NCBI GenBank assembly: GCA_946011725.1
Contig: CAMGBT010000003.1
Span: forward strand, 1 to 64,000
DNA: 64,000 nt
Source of the DNA: an uncultured Bacteroidales bacterium
Lineage (GTDB): Bacteria > Bacteroidota > Bacteroidia > Bacteroidales > Muribaculaceae
Reading direction: 5' to 3'
Positions within the stretch are counted from its first letter, which is position 1. The number at the start of each line of letters is the position of its first letter. The notes beneath the pieces are model-generated. The model was not told the DNA's origin and made no database searches. It worked only from the letters and a program-made list of their open reading frames with translations. The position numbers and the translations under genes were made by a program. Below are positions 60,401-64,000 of the stretch, one piece after another.

Positions 60401-60997
60401 TCCACCGAAGGCGCTTCAATCGAACTCGCTTCCATCAACCAGGAATTCCTCGCCGGCATCGGCTTCACCTTCGGCGAAACCACCGACGCCCCCTGGAAAG
60501 AAAGCGCCACTGCAGCCGTCCTCTACTTTGAAGACGCCGCACAAGCCATCGCCCTCACCGTAGCCAAAGACGAATCCGCCGAATTAGTTCTCTCATTCCC
60601 CGCCGCCACCGGCGCCAAAGAGAGCGAAGTCCTCGTCAGCTACTCCGCCGATGGCATCGCCACCGTTGAGTCCTTCGAAACCCTCGGCAATGCATCCCTC
60701 AAACTCAACGTCAGCGGCCTGAGCGAAGGCGTAGTCGACATCACCGTCACCTACCTCGACGCCACCATCACACTCAACGTCACTGTAGGCCCCGCCGGCG
60801 TGGCCGACATCACCCTCGATCCCGCCCAAGCCATCACCTTCGACGGCACCACCGTCAAAGCATCCGGCCTCATCCGCGTCTACAACGCCGCCGGCATCCA
60901 AGTAGCCGCCGGCACCGACGCCGTAGCCGTTGACCACCTCGCCCGCGGCATCTACGTGGCCGTGGCCAACGCCTCCACCCTCAAATTCCGCAAATAA
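57416..60997 (+). CDS. Secreted GLUG-repeat protein, 1193 aa
   Basis: Signal peptide MANFYKLPMMLLAAGTLLLAPDASA. Residues about 30-630 are beta-rich with repeated strand patterns (possible propeller), no family recognised. About 635-700 holds GGDGSEEAPFQIATVGDLQA and PFTGSIDGQNHTITGL, then five GLUG repeats (GGLVGNLALYS, GGIVGAAHTSS, GGIAGSSDGKC, GGVIGYSKRDK; about 735-870) as a right-handed beta-helix. An Ig-like region follows and a Por-secretion-like tail (LIRVYNAAGIQVAAG ... GIYVAVANASTLKFRK). It is a longer relative of the left-edge GLUG protein. Probably a surface protein; ligand unknown. Confidence 0.82.
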   Translation: MANFYKLPMMLLAAGTLLLAPDASAKRPEAPVDYFRYAQKANYTDPFAEQQLPAAGVQRLNAPTPALSLKGDANFGYLNAPNGEWWYYTAEYIKEDVVHDGYTETVIKGYTITVYDAQLNEVGKVTDSVVLTGDETRLADIMIDPTITKKFFNTDNNYELIVSLVMNRDMSQNPYPYLNYYSKAYTIGAEVDEQGNTPCIITIPGYSVGSVNAATASWEENFYIAFMEETGDITLNNHMDFLRSCKFVLSLYKKAGYSGGASVAQTFEVPQLNLPGDQMSSPFFLARMNGTKPVFAIIQYEKSFYNDPTGSDESITADNSLVIDLYSTTYSGVEQIQSTKIAATPEVGDGYLYTYYSIGGLRYYNDIDFGNIIPDSDKAAFVVCKEVYTTASDDDYLTSYHIFDGDGTQVSTLCEDVLVTTTLSDINGFEPQQLFIVADEAGNYIFRFVDLYSGNVVAELPQVFEGHTMRSLVDRVAVNNGTEYRWWVSLADVIDDDQGCTHEKMILIDPMAETVEQLIDINLGTNVNFASPNLNGTLFSPYIFDTDNEHEFMFLVKRSTGVGSTTQEELVIVKPDGTVVLQLTPDEEKGKLATISTCNIGTKDATLYILYMTQSRVITLTHDFYNLPLTKFALGGDGSEEAPFQIATVGDLQAVELAPAAFYQVANDFDAFNYNFRPIAAPFTGSIDGQNHTITGLGIQSTDDVQGIFSTLQDGSLVKDLNFNLANITDQGKAQYIGLLGGEALGTTISNVHVTDLSIASDASATVGGLVGNLALYSTVNDCSVRAANINTLNGANVGGIVGAAHTSSVIKACAFTGEISADNAIGGIAGSSDGKCEIRDCHVDADIYANHTVGGVIGYSKRDKVANNLIEGSIMSLLPSWDGPATGGVIGYLDSDYSSEELKIITGNVVALNQILAATSEAEPSWETQYLTAHRIVGRTGVNEEAEIVDYDYTKDDWWNYPIYGEPLHADYGLADNYAVSTIAPFDAEITGADSTEGASIELASINQEFLAGIGFTFGETTDAPWKESATAAVLYFEDAAQAIALTVAKDESAELVLSFPAATGAKESEVLVSYSADGIATVESFETLGNASLKLNVSGLSEGVVDITVTYLDATITLNVTVGPAGVADITLDPAQAITFDGTTVKASGLIRVYNAAGIQVAAGTDAVAVDHLARGIYVAVANASTLKFRK

Positions 60998-61019
60998 TCC
61001 CAACCCACCCTCTCCACAG

Positions 61020-61047
61020 AAAAAAGCGCCCCACCGGGCGCTTTTTT
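61020..61047 (+). terminator. Terminator of the GLUG-repeat gene
   Basis: Symmetric AAAAAAGCGCCC / GGGCGCTTTTTT hairpin with T-run; works on both strands. Confidence 0.9.
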
Positions 61048-61060
61048 CATCCCCAAAACC

Positions 61061-61091
61061 TTGCAGGAATCATTTTTAATTCCTATCTTTG
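61061..61091 (+). promoter_or_regulatory. Promoter of the DUF2442-HTH gene
   Basis: TTG (61061-61063), 20-bp spacer, TATCTTTG (61084-61091). The TTG used as start codon in the ORF track is in fact the -33 element. Confidence 0.75.
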
Positions 61092-61100
61092 CAGAAAAAG

Positions 61101-61107
61101 GAGGTAT
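61101..61107 (+). promoter_or_regulatory. Strong Shine-Dalgarno (AGGAGGT)
   Basis: AAAGGAGGT lies a few bases before ATG 61112. Bacteroidetes ribosomes usually hide the anti-SD, so this is unusual for the window. Confidence 0.7.
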
Positions 61108-61111
61108 TCGA

Positions 61112-61531
61112 ATGAAAATCAATAAAATATGGTTTGACGGCGATTATATCTACGGCCGCAAGGACGATGGCACGGAATGTCGCCAGTCCTTACTGTGGTA
61201 TCGCCCTCTGCGCACCGCTTCCGACAGCCAACGAGCCAAATACCGCTTTGGCTTTGACGGAATCCATTGGCCTGAACTCGATGTGGATGTCAGTTTTGAG
61301 AGTTTCGACTACGAGGATGCCGAGCCTTCCTATCTGCAACGCTTTTTCCTCACCCATCCCGAAATCAACGTGGCAGGCTTTGCCAACAGCATCGGCATCA
61401 ATCCCTCCCTTCTGCGTAATTACATCAACGGGGTCAAGAAGCCATCGAAGGAGCGCGAAGCCTCAATCATTCAGCGCATCCACGCCTTAGGCCGAGAAAT
61501 GCTCGCAATCCCCTCTCCCGCTTTTTTATAA
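61112..61531 (+). CDS. DUF2442 + helix-turn-helix protein
   Basis: 139 residues from MKINKIWFDGDYIYGRKDDG. Residues 1-75 are a DUF2442 domain (RFGFDGIHWPELDVDVSFESF); residues 85-130 read INVAGFANSIGINPSLLRNYINGVKKPS, a helix-turn-helix of the XRE/plasmid-antitoxin sort. The architecture resembles antitoxin-like regulators. No toxin partner adjoins it (neighbours are an alpha-amylase and a GLUG protein). Start fixed by the promoter and the strong Shine-Dalgarno. Confidence 0.82.
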   Translation: MKINKIWFDGDYIYGRKDDGTECRQSLLWYRPLRTASDSQRAKYRFGFDGIHWPELDVDVSFESFDYEDAEPSYLQRFFLTHPEINVAGFANSIGINPSLLRNYINGVKKPSKEREASIIQRIHALGREMLAIPSPAFL

Positions 61532-61532
61532 C

Positions 61533-61566
61533 GGCTCTGTAGCCTCGCGGCTTTCTGCGGGGTCTC
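61533..61566. repeat. Interspersed GC-rich repeat, copy 2
   Basis: GGCTCTGTAGCCTCGCGGCT then TTCTGCGGGGTCTC resembles the reverse complement of 1507-1553. It lies directly after the DUF2442-HTH stop. Confidence 0.4.
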
Positions 61567-61605
61567 TTTAGCGAAGCGCTTTTTTCGCGCGGAATGTCGG
61601 CGAAA

Positions 61606-61637
61606 TTTGGTGGTTTGGAAATTTTTTTGTAACTTTG
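61606..61637 (+). promoter_or_regulatory. Promoter of the alpha-amylase gene
   Basis: TTTG (61606-61609), 20-bp spacer, TAACTTTG (61630-61637). It rules out the long upstream start at 61607. Confidence 0.75.
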
Positions 61638-61687
61638 GGGGTGTCAAATTTTTGACGCCCCTTTACTTACTTAACACCTTCCATCCC

Positions 61688-63097
61688 ATGAAAATTACTC
61701 CCGTAATAATTGGTTTGGCAATGGCCCTCCCCGCCGCCGCTCAAACCGCTCCCTCCGAAAACGAGGTCATCCTCCATGCTTGGACTTGGAACCTCAACAC
61801 CATCGCCGAAAACATGGCCGACATAGCCGCCGCCGGTTATAAGTACGTGCAGACATCGCCCGTGCAAACCTGCTTCGTAGGTGACAACGGCGGCCCCGCC
61901 CTCTTCAGCGAAGAAGGCGACTCCGTAATGGGCAAATGGTACTTCTACTACCAACCCACCGATTGGCAAATCGGCAACTACATCATGGGCACTCGCCAAG
62001 ACTTCAAAGCCATGTGCGACAGCGCTTACCACTACGGCGTCAAAGTCCTGGTGGACGTGCTGCCTAACCACGTGGCCATCGACCACACAGCTGTGCTCCC
62101 CTCACTCCACGCTGCCGTCGGCGGAGAAGAAAACCTCTACCACGCCAACGGATTCACACCCATCACCGACTACAACGACCGCCTGCAATGCACCACCGGC
62201 GAAATGGGCGGCCTCAAGGACGTCAACACCGAAAACCCTGACTTCCAATACTATTACCTCCAGTACGTCAACGACCTCATCAACCTCGGCGCACGCGGCT
62301 TCCGCTACGACACCGCCAAGCACATCGGCGTGCACTCCGACCCCCTCGATCCCCGTTCCGAACGCAATAACTTCTGGGACGTAGCCACCGGTCGCGAAGC
62401 CGTCCGCGGCCTGTCGCTGTTGATGCCCGACAGCCTGTTCATCTACGGCGAAGTGCTCCAAGACCGCAATGTGCCCGAAGACGAATACGCCGAGTACATG
62501 GACATGACCGCATCCTCTTACGGCCACGTACTGCGCGAAGCACTCCGCGCCGGCCATCTCAACCAAGACATGCTCACCAACTGGTACCACTCCCAATCGC
62601 CCGCCCGCTTGGTGACCTGGGTGGAAAGCCACGACACCTACTGCAACGCCCACGAATCCGCCGACATGGACGACGACCTCATCCGCGTTGGCTTCGTGTT
62701 CCTCACCGCGCGCCAGCACGGCCGTCCGCTGTTCTACAGCCGTCCCGCCGGCTCCACCCGCCAAAACTACTGGGGCAATAACCGCATCGGCGCTCGCGGC
62801 AACGACGAATTCAAGCACCCGCAAATCGTGGCCGCCAACCACTTCCGCACAGCCATGGCCGGACAAGCCGAACAAATCTTCGCCAACGACAGCTACGAAG
62901 TGGTGGAAGTGTGCCGCGGCAACGCCGGCGCAGTGCTCATCAACTTCGCCTCCACCCCCAACAAAGTGAAACTCGACACCACCCTGCCCGACGGATCCTA
63001 CACCGACGCTGTAAGTGGAGCCGTTTTCACCGTGAAAAATGGCAAACTGCAAGGCTCGCTCCAAGCACGTACATCCTACGTGCTCTACAGCCTTTAA
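61688..63097 (+). CDS. Secreted GH13 alpha-amylase
   Basis: 469 residues from MKITPVIIGLAMALPAAAQ (signal peptide). GH13 catalytic residues visible: DVLPNHVA (region I), GFRYDTAKHIG with the nucleophile Asp (region II), FIYGEVL with the acid/base Glu (region III) and VESHDTY (region IV). A small C-terminal beta domain follows (DGSYTDAVSGAVFTVKNG). It hydrolyses alpha-1,4-glucans; secreted to periplasm or beyond. It is a lone gene without SusCD neighbours, so it probably acts on released maltodextrin or starch independently of a PUL in this window. Confidence 0.93.
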   Translation: MKITPVIIGLAMALPAAAQTAPSENEVILHAWTWNLNTIAENMADIAAAGYKYVQTSPVQTCFVGDNGGPALFSEEGDSVMGKWYFYYQPTDWQIGNYIMGTRQDFKAMCDSAYHYGVKVLVDVLPNHVAIDHTAVLPSLHAAVGGEENLYHANGFTPITDYNDRLQCTTGEMGGLKDVNTENPDFQYYYLQYVNDLINLGARGFRYDTAKHIGVHSDPLDPRSERNNFWDVATGREAVRGLSLLMPDSLFIYGEVLQDRNVPEDEYAEYMDMTASSYGHVLREALRAGHLNQDMLTNWYHSQSPARLVTWVESHDTYCNAHESADMDDDLIRVGFVFLTARQHGRPLFYSRPAGSTRQNYWGNNRIGARGNDEFKHPQIVAANHFRTAMAGQAEQIFANDSYEVVEVCRGNAGAVLINFASTPNKVKLDTTLPDGSYTDAVSGAVFTVKNGKLQGSLQARTSYVLYSL

Positions 63098-63246
63098 TAA
63101 TATTTAACCATATTTGTTTTGCCGGATTTTCGCCATCAAACATAGATATTTGCAGCAAAGAGCGCTCTTTCCGTCTCATATTGTCAGGCATATATGGTTT
63201 ATGCAAACATTAATCTTTAAAAGATGTCGCATAACATATAAAAAGA

Positions 63247-63278
63247 TTTGGCCATAACAAAAAAAGTGCCTAACTTTG
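63247..63278 (+). promoter_or_regulatory. Promoter of the rRNA methyltransferase gene
   Basis: TTTG (63247-63250), 20-bp spacer, TAACTTTG (63271-63278). It gives a long, AT-rich 5' UTR (about 170 nt) that includes a hairpin AATGCCG/CGGCATT (63406-63431). Confidence 0.7.
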
Positions 63279-63456
63279 CAACGGAAATGAAACGACAACA
63301 CTGCTTTTTCATAGAAAAAAACTACACTCGTCATAGTGGAATTTAATTAAAAAAGATCTGGAATAGACATATTAATCTAACATTAAGTACACAGTATGTT
63401 AATATAATGCCGGTTTGCGAAAATCGGCATTGTATGTTTTAATAAGCGTATAGCCC

Positions 63457-64000
63457 ATGAATATAATCGAAATAGAATCGCTCACCCATCCCGGCGTGGA
63501 AGTGTTCGCCACCCTCACTGAAGCCCAACTGCGCTGCGCGCTCCACCCCGAGCAAGCCATCTTCATTGCCGAAAGCCCCAAGGTGATCCGCGTGGCCCTC
63601 GACGCCGGCATCGAGCCGCTGGCGCTGATGTGCGAACGTCGCCACATCACCGGCGACGCCGCCGACATCATAGCCCGTTGCCCTCATATCCCCGTCTACA
63701 CCGGCTCGCGCGAGCTGCTCAGCCGCCTCACCGGCTACACCCTTACCCGCGGCGTGCTCTGCGCCATGCGCCGCCCGCAGCTACCCACCGTAGAACAAGT
63801 GTGCGCCACCGCCCGCCGCGTGGCCGTGATCGATTCCGTGGTCGACACCACCAACATCGGCGCCATCTTCCGCAGCGCCGCCGCCCTGGGCATCGACGCC
63901 GTACTGCTCACCCGCCAATCATGCGACCCGCTCAACCGCCGCTCCGTGCGCGTATCGATGGGCACAGTGTTCCTCGTGCCATGGACATGGATTGACGGCG
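63457..64000 (+). CDS. SpoU/TrmH family RNA 2'-O-methyltransferase, 3' end cut
   Basis: 181 residues are visible. The N-terminal domain (1-115) is a substrate-binding fold; the SPOUT domain then begins: RVAVIDSVVDTTNIGAIFRSAAALG (motif 1, with Asn and Arg) and NRRSVRVSMGTVFLVP (part of motif 2 with SMG). Missing: the rest of motif 2/3 beyond the window edge. It methylates ribose 2'-OH of rRNA or tRNA using S-adenosylmethionine. The track lists no full ORF because no stop lies inside the window. ATG chosen at 63457 (MNIIEIESLTHPG). Confidence 0.88.
   Translation, partial: MNIIEIESLTHPGVEVFATLTEAQLRCALHPEQAIFIAESPKVIRVALDAGIEPLALMCERRHITGDAADIIARCPHIPVYTGSRELLSRLTGYTLTRGVLCAMRRPQLPTVEQVCATARRVAVIDSVVDTTNIGAIFRSAAALGIDAVLLTRQSCDPLNRRSVRVSMGTVFLVPWTWIDG

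Noticed and set aside
61688-63097. Alpha-amylase as part of a starch PUL
   Set aside because: No susC, susD or regulator genes nearby; it has its own promoter and lone context.

Overview
The window looks like a chromosomal segment of a gut-type Bacteroidales bacterium, most likely of the Muribaculaceae or a near relative; this is an inference from gene content. The evidence is: promoters of the Bacteroidetes type (TTG or TTTG, a spacer of about 20 bp, then TAnnTTTG), recognisable upstream of most transcription units; almost no Shine-Dalgarno sequences; the Bacteroidetes-only genes for alternative GlmU, DUF4295 (bL38), a PorG-like DUF6089 protein, DUF6242, MurT/MurK and DUF4922; and several very large secreted proteins. 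Most coding sequence is fairly GC rich, while intergenic DNA is AT rich with islands of GC-rich palindromes. No phage, integrase, IS transposase, CRISPR array or rRNA operon was seen.

Layout. 1-2.1 kb: a GLUG-repeat secreted protein cut by the window edge, then a gene-free stretch holding a strong candidate small RNA. 2.1-6.1 kb: one alternative GlmU copy, convergent with a ruvX-def-ettA operon. 6.1-7.5 kb: a tandem-repeat block and the rpmB-rpmG-DUF4295 ribosomal operon with a structured leader. 7.5-12.5 kb: an acyl-CoA synthetase, a second candidate small RNA, a MITE-like palindrome, a PurF-like protein without the usual N-terminal cysteine, and a second alternative GlmU. 12.6-15.1 kb: tRNA-Leu(UAA), tatA-tatC and a DAACS symporter. 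15.1-26.6 kb: a GHL10-type glycoside hydrolase, ribD, and an envelope cluster (DUF6242 lipoprotein, PorG-like barrel, uppS, bamA, two Skp/OmpH chaperones). 26.6-27.7 kb: a DUF2442 protein and a repeat-rich spacer. 27.7-37.1 kb: one 3121-residue secreted multidomain protein. 37.1-40.3 kb: a lipoprotein, a DUF6056 membrane protein and a D-2-hydroxyacid dehydrogenase.

40.5-57.0 kb is the functional highlight: twelve genes on the minus strand forming a peptidoglycan/MurNAc salvage locus. In transcription order they are an NlpC/P60 hydrolase, an amidase with an inserted golvesin-like domain, a GT2 glycosyltransferase, a DUF4922 HIT-like protein, a SpoIID-like protein, an AmpG-like permease, NamZ (DUF1343), an FAD/Fe-S D-lactate-type dehydrogenase, MurT, MurK, MurQ and a GDSL hydrolase. 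Read together they suggest wall turnover, import of muropeptides or MurNAc, phosphorylation by MurK, ether cleavage by MurQ to GlcNAc-6-P plus D-lactate, and oxidation of that D-lactate by the co-transcribed dehydrogenase.

57.4-64 kb: another large GLUG-repeat secreted protein, a DUF2442 + helix-turn-helix protein with an unusual strong Shine-Dalgarno, a secreted GH13 alpha-amylase, and the 5' part of a SpoU/TrmH rRNA methyltransferase cut by the right edge. Interspersed palindromic repeats recur between the genes throughout. All homology calls are by eye from the translations; no database search was run.
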